Assembly (NCBI GenBank): GCA_002509745.1
Contig: DAWK01000001.1
Location: forward strand, 1-14,540
Direction: 5' to 3'
Length of the DNA: 14,540 nt
From: Methanobacteriaceae archaeon UBA349
GTDB lineage: Archaea > Methanobacteriota > Methanobacteria > Methanobacteriales > Methanobacteriaceae
The notes beneath the pieces were generated by a model. It searched no databases, was not told the DNA's origin, and saw nothing but the letters and a program-made list of their open reading frames with translations. Made by a program: the position numbers and the translations under genes. This document shows, one piece after another, positions 1-7,451 of this stretch (its first letter is position 1; each line of letters opens with the position of its first letter).

Positions 1-2
1 CG

Positions 3-1646
3 CTGGAATTTCTATTGGGAACAGAAAAAACACCATCTATAATAGATATTAATCCCCCTAATTCATTTGAAAATATTCCATTTAAAGATATTCAAATTAA
101 TAAATCTCAAATGAATGCAGTTTCCTCTGCTATGGCAACAGATGACTTCTTTTTAATTCATGGGCCATTTGGAACCGGGAAAACTCGGACTTTAAGAGAG
201 TTGATTCGACAAGAAGTCAAAAAAGGGAATAAAATACTGGCCACAGCCGAAAGCAACACGGCAGTGGATAATATTTTAGATGGATTATCTATGGCCATTT
301 CAGAGGAATATAAAATTGAAGATAAAAAAAGGGACAAAAATAAATCCAGAGATGATTGTAATGGTGAAATTGATTGTGTTAGGTTAGGCCATCCTCAGAG
401 AGCTTCTCGCAAAAATATAAAGTATACTCTGGCATATCAAGTAGAAAATCATCCACTGAATTCACAAATAAATCATCTAAAAGATGGAATTAAAAAAATT
501 ATTAGTGAACGAGACAAAAATACAAAACCATTGCCTGGGCTTCGTAGAGGATTGAGCGATACCCAAATACTTCTAAATGCAGTTAAAAAAAGAGGTTCCA
601 GGGGAGTTTCACCCAATGTAATGATATCAATGGCCCGCTGGATAGAAAATAATCAAAAAGTGGATCAAAACCAAGAAAAAATACGTGCAATTGAAAAGAA
701 TATTGTGGAAAATATTCTAAAAAAAAGCTCAGTAGTTCTTTGTACTAATTCTTCAGCAGGATTAGATTATTTAAAAGGAGCAAAATTTGATTTATCTGTG
801 ATAGATGAGTCATCCCAAGCAACAATTCCCAGTTTATTGATACCTATTTCTAAAGCCAAACGTTTTGTTCTGGCCGGAGACCATAGGCAGTTACCACCCA
901 CTATAGTCAGCCAAAAAGCTCGAACCCTTCAAAAAACTCTTTTTGAGGAGTTAATAAAAAAATATCCTCAAAAATCCACCATACTAAACGTTCAATATCG
1001 AATGAATCCTGCTTTAATGGAATTTCCAAATCATGAATTTTATAATGGTGAAATAAAAGCTTCGGAAAGCCTAAATAAAATTTCACTTAATGATATAGTC
1101 TCTAAAATTAATATAAATGAGATTATTGAAAAAAATGAAATTGATCGGTTCAAAGAAGTTGAAAGAGATTTATTAGATTCTCAAATCCCATTTATATTTT
1201 TAAATACATCTAAAATTAATGAAAGATTTGAACAGAGAATAAAAGATTCTACATCAATTCAAAATCCTCTTGAAGCAGATATTATAAGCATAATTATTAA
1301 TATATTCCTGAAATCAGGGTTTTCATCAGAAAATATAGGTATAATAAGTCCCTATGATGATCAAAGAAATTTAATTAGCTCTTTAACCAATGTCGAAGTG
1401 AAAACGGTGGATGGGTATCAGGGGCGTGAAAAAGACATTATGATTATATCTACGGTTAGAAGTAATTCAAAAAGAGAAATTGGATTTTTAAGTGATATGC
1501 GGAGACTTAATGTCGCACTTACTAGGGCTAGAAGAAAAATGATAATGGTCGGCGATGTTGACACTTTAAAAAGCAATGCAACATACCATCGACTGATAAA
1601 AGACTCTAAAAAAAGAGGATTTTTAAAAGATTTACAATTAAATTAA
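3..1646 (+). CDS. SF1 DNA/RNA helicase, UPF1/IGHMBP2 family, 5'-truncated by window edge
   Basis: ATP-dependent superfamily 1B helicase, probably acting in DNA repair or nucleic-acid remodelling. The reading frame is open to the left edge with no stop; a TTG at 15 is the first possible start but has no ribosome site in view, so the true N-terminus (the missing 1B part) very likely lies outside. Numbering from that TTG: Q-motif around Q32, Walker A GPFGTGKT 50-57, motif Ia LATAESNTAVDN from 75, the family-typical RLGHPQR segment, a charged stalk-like stretch of about 150 residues, DESSQ 264-268 (motif II), AGDHRQLPP 287-295 (III), QYRM 327-330 (IV), VDGYQGRE 465-472 (V) and LNVALTRARR 498-507 (VI). 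All helicase motifs are intact. The gene converges on FEN-1, with 86 bp between the two stops. Helicase family is certain; the biological substrate is not. Confidence 0.93.
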   Translation: MEFLLGTEKTPSIIDINPPNSFENIPFKDIQINKSQMNAVSSAMATDDFFLIHGPFGTGKTRTLRELIRQEVKKGNKILATAESNTAVDNILDGLSMAISEEYKIEDKKRDKNKSRDDCNGEIDCVRLGHPQRASRKNIKYTLAYQVENHPLNSQINHLKDGIKKIISERDKNTKPLPGLRRGLSDTQILLNAVKKRGSRGVSPNVMISMARWIENNQKVDQNQEKIRAIEKNIVENILKKSSVVLCTNSSAGLDYLKGAKFDLSVIDESSQATIPSLLIPISKAKRFVLAGDHRQLPPTIVSQKARTLQKTLFEELIKKYPQKSTILNVQYRMNPALMEFPNHEFYNGEIKASESLNKISLNDIVSKININEIIEKNEIDRFKEVERDLLDSQIPFIFLNTSKINERFEQRIKDSTSIQNPLEADIISIIINIFLKSGFSSENIGIISPYDDQRNLISSLTNVEVKTVDGYQGREKDIMIISTVRSNSKREIGFLSDMRRLNVALTRARRKMIMVGDVDTLKSNATYHRLIKDSKKRGFLKDLQLN

Positions 1647-1707
1647 ATTAATTGAGTTTATTTTAGTCCCATTGAATTTATGATTATTAATTATGATTAT
1701 TATTAAT

Positions 1708-1723
1708 ATATTTTCCAAAATAT
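1708..1723. terminator. Inverted repeat between convergent genes, possible shared terminator
   Basis: A 7-bp perfect inverted repeat (ATATTTT, CC, AAAATAT) lies between the converging stops of the helicase and FEN-1 genes, in a T/A-rich spacer. It could help end both transcripts, but AT-only repeats of this size are expected by chance here. Confidence 0.25.
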
Positions 1724-1732
1724 TCAATTTAT

Positions 1733-2728
1733 CTAAAACCAGTCTTCCAAGCTTTTTTGAGTGGAATCCATTTTCTTAATCTTTTTTATAGCACTGGAAA
1801 CCCTTTCCTCTGAAAAGCCATGTTCCCCACATAAAAACTCTATTATTCCTTCTTGATCAGGAGTTCTCCATTTGAGTTCATAATCCCTAGTAATTTCTGG
1901 ATTTAAAAATAATTCTCTTAAAAGTTCTGGATCTGCACCAAATTCATCTAGGGAAGTCTTAGTTTTCTCAATTGCTGCAAATATATCTTTTTCTTGTTTA
2001 ATAAGTTTTAAACCAGTTTTAGCACCCACTCCTTTAATTCCCGGATTAAAGTCTGTGCCCACCATTAAGGCCACATCAACTAATTGTTCCCGAGTAATTT
2101 CCAGACTTTTAAGAACTAAATCAAGTTCCATTAATTCCGGAGCAGCCAAATTTCCACTAATAGTTAAATTACGAACGACAAGTGGAGCTCCAAAAAGCAG
2201 ACAGTCATAATCCTGGCTAGCTACGGCCCAAGCATCACCATTAGTAACCATGAAAGATGCTTGCGCTTCACCTTCGCCCAACGATTGTATATAAGGCACC
2301 CCCATAAGCTCAAGCAACTTTTTAGAACCATTAACCACATCTGAAGACATTCTAGATGATCTTACAGCATATTTTCTTGCTTCTTCAATGTCACCCTTGC
2401 CCAATGCCTCTTTCCATTTCTTCTCAGATTCTTTTCGTACTTCAATCCTTTTACTTACAGTTTCTCCCTTTAAAGAATGAGATTTACCATCAAACACATA
2501 TATGGGCTTTATTCCTTTTTCCATTAAAGAAGAAGTTCTATAAAGTATACCGCTAAGGTGAGATGTGACTCTACCGTGCTCATCCATGAGAGGCGACCCA
2601 TCTCTTTGGCGGATACTTGATAAAAATTGATAAATACTATTAGCTGCATCAATAGCAACTGTACGGCCATTTAAATCCTCAAAATTAATTGGTTTAGGCG
2701 AAACAATATCTTTAAACTTCACTCCCAT
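1733..2728 (-). CDS. fen: Flap endonuclease 1 (FEN-1/Rad2/XPG family)
   Basis: Structure-specific 5' flap endonuclease that removes RNA primers and displaced flaps in Okazaki-fragment maturation and repair. At 331 residues it has the normal archaeal length. Visible features: N-terminal MGVKFKDIV; XPG-N metal ligands D27 (AIDAAN) and D80 (YVFDGK); XPG-I acidic residues E152/E154 (GEGEAQ) and D173/D175 (SQDYD); D226 (GTDFNPG); helix-hairpin-helix GIKGVGAKTGLKL 230-242. The extreme C-terminus QKSLEDWF (324-331) is a canonical PIP box for the PCNA clamp. The ATG is preceded by AAGGGGAT at good spacing. A box A-like TTTATATT on the minus strand (2796-2803) would give a leader of about 46 nt. The 210-bp gap to the upstream DUF98 gene suggests its own promoter. 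Confidence 0.97.
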   Translation of the reverse strand: MGVKFKDIVSPKPINFEDLNGRTVAIDAANSIYQFLSSIRQRDGSPLMDEHGRVTSHLSGILYRTSSLMEKGIKPIYVFDGKSHSLKGETVSKRIEVRKESEKKWKEALGKGDIEEARKYAVRSSRMSSDVVNGSKKLLELMGVPYIQSLGEGEAQASFMVTNGDAWAVASQDYDCLLFGAPLVVRNLTISGNLAAPELMELDLVLKSLEITREQLVDVALMVGTDFNPGIKGVGAKTGLKLIKQEKDIFAAIEKTKTSLDEFGADPELLRELFLNPEITRDYELKWRTPDQEGIIEFLCGEHGFSEERVSSAIKKIKKMDSTQKSLEDWF

Positions 2729-2938
2729 TTTAAATCCCCTTCATATGCTATTTAAGTAATTTAAATTTATTAATTATATTTATATTTTTACGAATAATAT
2801 AAATATTTTAAATTAATGCTGATATCAATTAACTGGTTTAGCAGTATTAAATATATTTGATATAAGAAAATTCTGATGAGGAAAAAACTAAATATCCTTG
2901 ATAAAGTTAATTAATAAAATTATAATAAATTTTAAAGA

Positions 2939-3472
2939 TTATTTAGTAAAAGAAGTTATAGGAAATGTTTCTTTGATTCTAATTAAAATTTCGCCATTTC
3001 TAATTATATTATAAGTTCTAGTAAGCATCATAGAATCCGTGTTAAATATGTCTTTAAGTTGTTGGTCTGGTTCTTCCATAGCAATTGATTCAACTTCCCT
3101 TCTGGACTCCACATTATGTTTCTTTAATATACGGCCAATAGGTATGTCTGCACGTATTAAGTCCTCTTTAAAATTATTATTTAATCTATCAACAGGAATA
3201 TATGATATAGCATGAATAAGAGGTTCTTTAGTTCCAATAATTACAACCCTATAATTAACCGTATCACCAGGATTAATTTCTAATATTTCAGCTATTTCCA
3301 AATCAGCTATTTGAGATTCTTGAACTAGTGTTTTAATACCGACATGGCCTTTTAAAACATCTAATATTCTAGTAACAGAACCATCAGTGGCCAGAAGTAT
3401 CTTTTGAGTATTGGATAACTCTCCTGCTAGTTTTTCCATCCTTTTGATTTCATCCATGACATTTATATCCAT
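2939..3472 (-). CDS. DUF98 / chorismate pyruvate-lyase-like protein
   Basis: 177 residues resembling the archaeal DUF98 branch of the chorismate-lyase fold. Family-typical stretches are LLATDGSVTRIL (26-37), NPGDTVNYR (67-75), HAISYIPVDR (87-96), ADIPIGRIL (108-116), RREV (124-127) and RTYNII...IKETFP (152-171); R125 and E168 are plausible equivalents of the product-binding Arg and Glu of UbiC-type lyases. Such enzymes convert chorismate to 4-hydroxybenzoate and pyruvate. Methanogens need 4-hydroxybenzoate for methanopterin, so that role is my inference here. Start: the first ATG has GGGG six bases upstream; a second in-frame ATG five codons in is less well placed. It lies 103 bp downstream of the aconitase-family gene on the same strand. 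Family fairly sure, activity not proven. Confidence 0.8.
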   Translation of the reverse strand: MDINVMDEIKRMEKLAGELSNTQKILLATDGSVTRILDVLKGHVGIKTLVQESQIADLEIAEILEINPGDTVNYRVVIIGTKEPLIHAISYIPVDRLNNNFKEDLIRADIPIGRILKKHNVESRREVESIAMEEPDQQLKDIFNTDSMMLTRTYNIIRNGEILIRIKETFPITSFTK

Positions 3473-3518
3473 TTATTTCCCCTTTTTTTTTCTTTTTTCA
3501 AATAATGAAATATTTAAT

Positions 3519-3525
3519 AAAAAAA
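3519..3525 (-). terminator. T7 tract downstream of hacA/aksD
   Basis: On the minus strand the aconitase-family gene is followed, about 50 nt after its stop, by a run of seven T in an AT-rich spacer before the DUF98 gene. Archaeal RNA polymerase commonly ends at T-rich tracts without a hairpin. This is a candidate only; readthrough into DUF98 remains possible. Confidence 0.3.
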
Positions 3526-3575
3526 TAGATTATAAAATGAATTTTTTAATAAATTAATCATAAAATAGACTCATT

Positions 3576-4814
3576 TTAAGGGCCCCTAATTTCCCCATGA
3601 ATCGCTGAATTGGCTGCTACAGCAGCATTAGATAAATAAACCTCAGAATCTGGATCTCCCATTCTGCCTTTAAAATTACGGTTAGTAGTGGCCAGACTTA
3701 CTTCACCAGAACCTATGACGCCCATATGTCCTCCTAGACAAGGTCCACACCCAGGATTACATACCATTACTCCTGCTTCAATGAATGTGCTGATAATACC
3801 ATTATTAACTGCTTTTGCATAAATTTCAGCAGAAGCTGGAATTATAACCATCCTTACATCTTCATGAACTTTTTTACCAGATAAAACATCAGCAGCTTCC
3901 ATTAAATCCTCATAACGACCATTAGTACATGATCCTATGAAAACCTGATCTATATGGGTTCCTTCAACTTTGCTGAGAGGTTTAACATTATCTACATCAT
4001 GAGGACAGGCAATTTGTGGTTCCATATCATTTACGTCAAAATTAAATTCTTTAGAATAAGCATGGTCTGGGTCGGATTCATAAATCTCAAAAGAAGACCT
4101 AGTTCTTTTTTTTAAGTATTCTAAAACTGCTTTATTGGGTTTCATAATGCCATTTTTAGCTCCAATTTCAACGGACATATTAGCAACAGTCATTCTTCCT
4201 GAAACACCCATATTATAAATTGTTTCGCCACAGTACTCCACGGAGTTGTAATTTGCCCCATCAGCACCAATTTTTCCAATTATATGGAGTATAACATCTT
4301 TTGGAGTTACATTTTCAGCTAAATTCCCATTAATCTCTGCTTTTATTGATTCTGGAACCATAAACCATGTTTTTCCAGTAGCATAGACTAGAGCCATATC
4401 TGTAGCTCCCATTCCAGTGGCAAATGCTCCAAAGGCCCCATAAGTACAAGTATGTGAATCTGCACCCACGATAAGTTTACCTGGATGTACAAAACCCTTC
4501 TCAGGGAGAACCTGGTGACATATTCCTTCACCATGATTATAAATATTTTTTATGCCTTGTTCTCGGGCAAAATCTCGAGTTATGTGCTGAAATTCTGCAG
4601 AACCAATAGTATTCGCTGGAAAATTATGATCAAAAACTATAACAATTTTTTCAGGATCCCATACTTTCTCAGCAACACGTCTAAAGGTTTTAATTGTAGG
4701 GGGGGATGTTCCATCGTGAGTCATGGCTAAATCGACTTTTGCTTCTATAATCTCACCAGGTGAAACTTCGCTCTTTCCAGCAGATCTAGCAAGAATTTTT
4801 TCGGTTATATTCAT
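3576..4814 (-). CDS. aksD: Homoaconitase / 3-isopropylmalate dehydratase family large subunit (probably AksD)
   Basis: Large subunit of an aconitase-family isomerase, 412 residues, normal for the archaeal LeuC/HacA group. Cytoplasmic [4Fe-4S] enzyme. Cluster ligands are visible as C296 (IGSCTNGR) and C356/C359 (NPGCGPCLGG). Other conserved blocks: MTHDGTSP 31-38, FDHNFPANT 61-69, VGADSHTCTYGAFGAFATGMGATD from 116, and RNFKGRMGDPDSEVYLSN 379-396. It needs a small subunit (AksE/LeuD) that is not in this window. The gene starts 120 bp after the homocitrate synthase aksA on the same strand. I therefore prefer the homoaconitase role (homocitrate to homoisocitrate and longer homologues, towards coenzyme B) over leucine synthesis, but sequence alone does not separate AksD from LeuC. 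ATG with GAGGAC upstream (4820-4825); a TATA-like box at 4861-4870 gives a short leader. Confidence 0.9.
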   Translation of the reverse strand: MNITEKILARSAGKSEVSPGEIIEAKVDLAMTHDGTSPPTIKTFRRVAEKVWDPEKIVIVFDHNFPANTIGSAEFQHITRDFAREQGIKNIYNHGEGICHQVLPEKGFVHPGKLIVGADSHTCTYGAFGAFATGMGATDMALVYATGKTWFMVPESIKAEINGNLAENVTPKDVILHIIGKIGADGANYNSVEYCGETIYNMGVSGRMTVANMSVEIGAKNGIMKPNKAVLEYLKKRTRSSFEIYESDPDHAYSKEFNFDVNDMEPQIACPHDVDNVKPLSKVEGTHIDQVFIGSCTNGRYEDLMEAADVLSGKKVHEDVRMVIIPASAEIYAKAVNNGIISTFIEAGVMVCNPGCGPCLGGHMGVIGSGEVSLATTNRNFKGRMGDPDSEVYLSNAAVAANSAIHGEIRGP

Positions 4815-4860
4815 TTAAAGTCCTCAATCTGAGTGTTCAGTATTATTTGGTCATTTTAAA

Positions 4861-4870
4861 AATATAAATA
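4861..4870 (-). promoter_or_regulatory. Candidate box A (TATA) for aksD/hacA
   Basis: The minus strand reads TATTTATATT, seven of eight matches to the methanogen box A TTTATATA. Transcription would begin about 25 nt downstream near 4836-4838, leaving a leader of roughly 22 nt that still holds the GAGGAC ribosome site. The geometry is good; start-site data are absent. Confidence 0.45.
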
Positions 4871-4871
4871 G

Positions 4872-4900
4872 TTAAAATTAATTAAAATAATTAATTTTAA
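4872..4900. repeat. 12-bp perfect inverted repeat beside the aksD TATA box
   Basis: Arms 4872-4883 (TTAAAATTAATT) and 4889-4900 are perfect reverse complements with a 5-nt spacer. The repeat ends one base before the candidate TATA box of aksD on its upstream side and lies 34 bp past the aksA stop. It could be an operator, a terminator hairpin for aksA, or chance in AT-only sequence. Confidence 0.45.
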
Positions 4901-4934
4901 TTGGTTAATTTAAAGTAAATGCTCAATTAATTAA

Positions 4935-6110
4935 TCAAATATCCACTGGGCCTCTTGTAGATTTCACAATGTGGTTAAAGAGCTCATCATTAATGTATCT
5001 ACCTTCTTCTCGACTTTTTTTTACTTCTTCAACTATTTTACACAGCTCATCCCTAGTAACTTCTATGCCGCACTCTTCGAGTTTTGCTTTGACTGCACGA
5101 CATCCAGAGTGTTTTCCCAAAACGATTTTACGGGTTTGACCAACTAATTCTGGCAAAAAAGGCTCGTAAGTTAAAGGTTCTTCGATAACTGCATCCACGT
5201 GAATTCCAGATTCATGCCTAAATACATTCTTACCCACAATAGGTTTGTTTTTAGGTACAGCCACCTTGGTGTGCTTTTCAACTAAATTGGATAATTCTTG
5301 GAAAACTTTTATATTGAATCCTAAGTCTACCCCATACATAATTAGCAAAGACATTACTAATTCTTCTAGAGAAGTGTTTCCTGCCCGCTCACCAATTCCA
5401 TTCACAGTAGTGGATATGGCATTACCTCCAGCCAATAATCCAGAAATAGAATTTGATAAGGCCATACCAAAGTCATTATGGCAGTGCATAGCAATATCTG
5501 TTTTTAAAACAGATCTAAGTTCTCTAACCAAGAAATCCATTCCTTGAGGAGTTATAGCTCCCACAGTATCGGCTATGTGTATTCGATCAACACCATATTC
5601 TTCTGCTTTTTTGTAAATTCTTTTTAGAAAATCAAGATCGGTACGGGTAGCATCTTCAGCAGAAAAAGCTACAAATAAATCATGGTCTTTGGCATATTCA
5701 ATGGACTTCATACATACATTTAAAGCTTCTTCTCGACTTAATTTTAATTTATGTTCTAAATGGAGATCTGATGTTCCCATAAAAGTTATTATTCCATCAA
5801 CATCACAATCCAATGCCACATCAATATCCTCTTTTTTAGTACGAGATAATACTATAATTTCTGCATCAAGGCCCTCTTGAACAACTCGTTTAACAGAAGA
5901 TTTTTCTTGCTCAGAAACAACTGGAAATCCAGTTTCTATTTGATGTATATTTAATTCATCGAGCTTTCTTGCAATTTCAAGTTTTTCCTGAGTACCTAAA
6001 CATACGCCTGGGGTTTGTTCACCATCTCTAAGAGTAGTATCATATACTGTGATCTTTTTTGGAAATTCCAGCTTTACTTCCTTATTAAAAGGACTTACAA
6101 AATACTTCAA
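4935..6110 (-). CDS. aksA: Homocitrate synthase AksA (2-isopropylmalate synthase family)
   Basis: Condenses acetyl-CoA with 2-oxoglutarate and longer 2-oxoacids, the first step of each elongation round leading to the 7-carbon chain of coenzyme B. 391 residues: one DRE-TIM barrel (about 20-280) plus a short C-terminal part. It lacks the long regulatory domain of LeuA (around 500 residues), which favours AksA. Seen: TTLRDGEQTPG 25-35 (catalytic R28, metal D29), MGTSDLHLEHKL 111-122, SAEDATRTDLDFL 150-162, MHCHNDFG 208-215 (metal H209/H211), NGIGERAGNTSLEE 237-250 and the FRHESGIHVDA lid motif 297-307. Translation starts at TTG, fixed by AGGTGG seven bases upstream; no in-frame ATG lies nearby upstream. 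It is followed by the matching isomerase subunit gene, the next enzyme of the pathway. CimA or NifV-like alternatives are less likely. Confidence 0.9.
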   Translation of the reverse strand: MKYFVSPFNKEVKLEFPKKITVYDTTLRDGEQTPGVCLGTQEKLEIARKLDELNIHQIETGFPVVSEQEKSSVKRVVQEGLDAEIIVLSRTKKEDIDVALDCDVDGIITFMGTSDLHLEHKLKLSREEALNVCMKSIEYAKDHDLFVAFSAEDATRTDLDFLKRIYKKAEEYGVDRIHIADTVGAITPQGMDFLVRELRSVLKTDIAMHCHNDFGMALSNSISGLLAGGNAISTTVNGIGERAGNTSLEELVMSLLIMYGVDLGFNIKVFQELSNLVEKHTKVAVPKNKPIVGKNVFRHESGIHVDAVIEEPLTYEPFLPELVGQTRKIVLGKHSGCRAVKAKLEECGIEVTRDELCKIVEEVKKSREEGRYINDELFNHIVKSTRGPVDI

Positions 6111-6117
6111 AAGATTC

Positions 6118-6123
6118 CCACCT
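6118..6123 (-). promoter_or_regulatory. Ribosome binding site that fixes the aksA TTG start
   Basis: AGGTGG on the minus strand sits seven bases before the TTG at 6110. It is a strong match to the archaeal 16S 3' end and the reason for choosing a TTG start. Confidence 0.75.
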
Positions 6124-6245
6124 ATTAGTTTGATATTTATGAAACAAATCAGTTTAAGTTACTTATCTATTTCTTCATATTTCATCGAATATTATCGTTA
6201 AGTTTAATTAATATGTTAATTATCAATTTTATCTATTTATTTAGT

Positions 6246-6278
6246 ATAAAAAATTAACACTGAAGAATCCTTCCGGTG
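6246..6278 (-). terminator. Hairpin followed by T-run downstream of the CYTH gene
   Basis: In an otherwise very AT-rich spacer a short GC-rich patch forms a stem. Plus-strand arms 6258-6265 and 6270-6278 pair over eight base pairs with one bulged C (6273), one G-T pair and a 4-nt loop. Read on the minus strand the stem is followed within a few bases by TTTTTT. It lies about 50 nt after the CYTH stop and about 150 nt before the aksA start, so it may end the CYTH transcript or be a leader structure of aksA. Confidence 0.45.
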
Positions 6279-6325
6279 CGACATTAACTGAAAAATTAAA
6301 ACAATAGTAAAAATTAGAGTATAAT

Positions 6326-6862
6326 TCAAATACCAGTCAATTCCAAGTATGATTTTCTTTCAAACCCTTCAGTTATTCCCAGTTTTTCATATAATATAAA
6401 AATATCTTGTAATGATTCTTCGAAATCTTCACCATCTTCCAGGTCTTTCTCTATTTCAACAAAAATTCCTGCTTTTTTTACTGTGTCCAGAGTAATTATA
6501 AAATCATTAAAATGGTATATTTCACGATCTTTCACAACATTAGCCACTAATTTAAACCCTAAACTTTCAAAAATATTTTTAGTTTTGGTCGCATCACCCA
6601 CAGAAACTTCAAATTCTTGACGGGTTTTACTAGATTTATCAATTTTAGCACCTTTATATGTTATAAAAACATCCAGTTTATCCCCATTAGGTATTTTTCT
6701 TATTCTCAATGCTTCATCAGTGACTGAAAAATCCCTGTGAGGTGCATTAAAATAAGTATCTTCTTGACGTTCTGTCCTAATTTTTTTTGCATTCAATTCC
6801 AAAAGGGATTTTTTTATAGAATCAAATTCATTCACTCGTGCTTTTACCTCAACTTCAATCAA
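6326..6862 (-). CDS. CYTH-domain protein, CyaB-like (class IV adenylate cyclase / triphosphatase fold)
   Basis: Triphosphate-tunnel fold protein. With the chosen TTG start at 6862 it has 178 residues, usual for CyaB-like proteins, and begins (M)IEVEVKAR, so the ExExK signature falls at residues 3-7 as in the family. Remaining tunnel residues appear intact: LRIRK 52-56, TYKG 68-71, RQEFEV 81-86, KDR 111-113, LDT 125-127, VEIE 135-138, and a C-terminal YLEL. GGTGAT four bases before the TTG supports this start; an ATG nine codons upstream (6889) would add MKLLNLVIY and lacks such a site. Bacterial relatives make cAMP; archaeal relatives more likely hydrolyse or bind inorganic triphosphate or other triphosphorylated compounds, so I do not assign a reaction. 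It lies between aksA and the 129-residue hypothetical gene, with loose spacing. Confidence 0.87.
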   Translation of the reverse strand: MIEVEVKARVNEFDSIKKSLLELNAKKIRTERQEDTYFNAPHRDFSVTDEALRIRKIPNGDKLDVFITYKGAKIDKSSKTRQEFEVSVGDATKTKNIFESLGFKLVANVVKDREIYHFNDFIITLDTVKKAGIFVEIEKDLEDGEDFEESLQDIFILYEKLGITEGFERKSYLELTGI

Positions 6863-6866
6863 ATAA

Positions 6867-6872
6867 ATCACC
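6867..6872 (-). promoter_or_regulatory. Ribosome binding site choosing the CYTH TTG start
   Basis: GGTGAT on the minus strand, four bases upstream of the TTG at 6862. The same GGTGAT-to-TTG arrangement occurs before serB. It places the start at the conserved ExExK motif rather than at the ATG of 6889. Confidence 0.6.
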
Positions 6873-6969
6873 AAGTTTAGTAATTTCATGAAATAAATTT
6901 AAATTTAATATCAAAAATATAATAATGAATAAATTAATGTGGTATTTCAATAATCAAAACATTCCTAAA

Positions 6970-6990
6970 TCAGTTCCAATTATAAACTGA
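6970..6990 (-). repeat. Small hairpin after the 129-residue gene
   Basis: TCAGTT (6970-6975) and AACTGA (6985-6990) are perfect reverse complements around a 9-nt loop, 14 bp past the stop of the 7004-7393 gene. It is a weak candidate for a 3'-end structure, with no long T-run directly after it. Confidence 0.25.
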
Positions 6991-7003
6991 ATTGTTTAAT
7001 AAT

Positions 7004-7393
7004 CTATTTAACCTGATTCTTAATGAACTCTCTTAAAAATATTTTAGAATCTTCTATTTGAACAATATATCCATCAATTAAATTATCAAGAGCATCATAA
7101 GGAGCTAATAATTCTTCTTTCTCTTTCAATAATTTTTTTTTAGCTTCTTTAGCTTTTTTATCTGATTTTTTATTTTCTTTAAGAGATTCATTCAGTTCAT
7201 CAGTTTTAGTTATGTATTCCCGGCGTATGTTTCTAGCATCTATTCGCAAATTATATTTAATTTGTCTCAGTATCCTTTGGTACTCTTTAAGACGCATAAG
7301 AATCGTTGTAGCATCCATTAATGATTCCGGCTTTATTTCAAATCCATCAATTCCCAGTTTTTCTATTTGCTTTTTGTAATGTTTTGGATTCAT
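7004..7393 (-). CDS. Hypothetical charged, coiled-coil-like protein, 129 aa
   Basis: I do not recognise a family. The 129-residue product is lysine/glutamate rich, with no cysteines, no membrane segment and no signal peptide, so it is probably a soluble cytoplasmic protein. Residues 1-25 (MNPKHYKKQIEKLGIDGFEI) form a short head; about 25-60 and 60-100 look like long amphipathic helices, with a central very basic stretch (KKSDKKAKEAKKKLLKEKEE); the C-terminal 30 residues are a further helix. This suggests a helical hairpin. It is real by length in AT-rich sequence, an ATG start preceded by GGGGGAT, and its place in a run of same-strand genes. It is transcribed divergently from tbp. Its basic charge would suit nucleic-acid binding, but that is only a guess. 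Confidence 0.7.
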   Translation of the reverse strand: MNPKHYKKQIEKLGIDGFEIKPESLMDATTILMRLKEYQRILRQIKYNLRIDARNIRREYITKTDELNESLKENKKSDKKAKEAKKKLLKEKEELLAPYDALDNLIDGYIVQIEDSKIFLREFIKNQVK

Positions 7394-7405
7394 CTAATCC
7401 CCCAA

Positions 7406-7451
7406 TAAAAATGAATTGGTTAAAAAATTAAATTTTTTGAATTCATTTTTA
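7406..7451. repeat. Nested inverted repeat in the 5' region of the 129-aa gene
   Basis: Outer arms 7406-7417 (TAAAAATGAATT) and 7440-7451 are perfect 12-bp reverse complements. Inside lies a second near-palindrome, AAAAAATT (7422-7429), one base, AATTTTTT (7431-7438). The structure starts 12 bp upstream of the ATG at 7393, so it overlaps the expected leader or promoter and could be an operator or a leader hairpin. Confidence 0.45.

Noticed and set aside
1678..1702. Direct repeat of TTATGATTATTA between the helicase and fen genes
   Set aside because: Two short AT-only copies are expected by chance in such a spacer.
2874..2879. TGATGA resembling a C box of a C/D guide RNA in the fen/DUF98 spacer
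   Set aside because: No CTGA D box at the expected distance and no paired C'/D' motifs.
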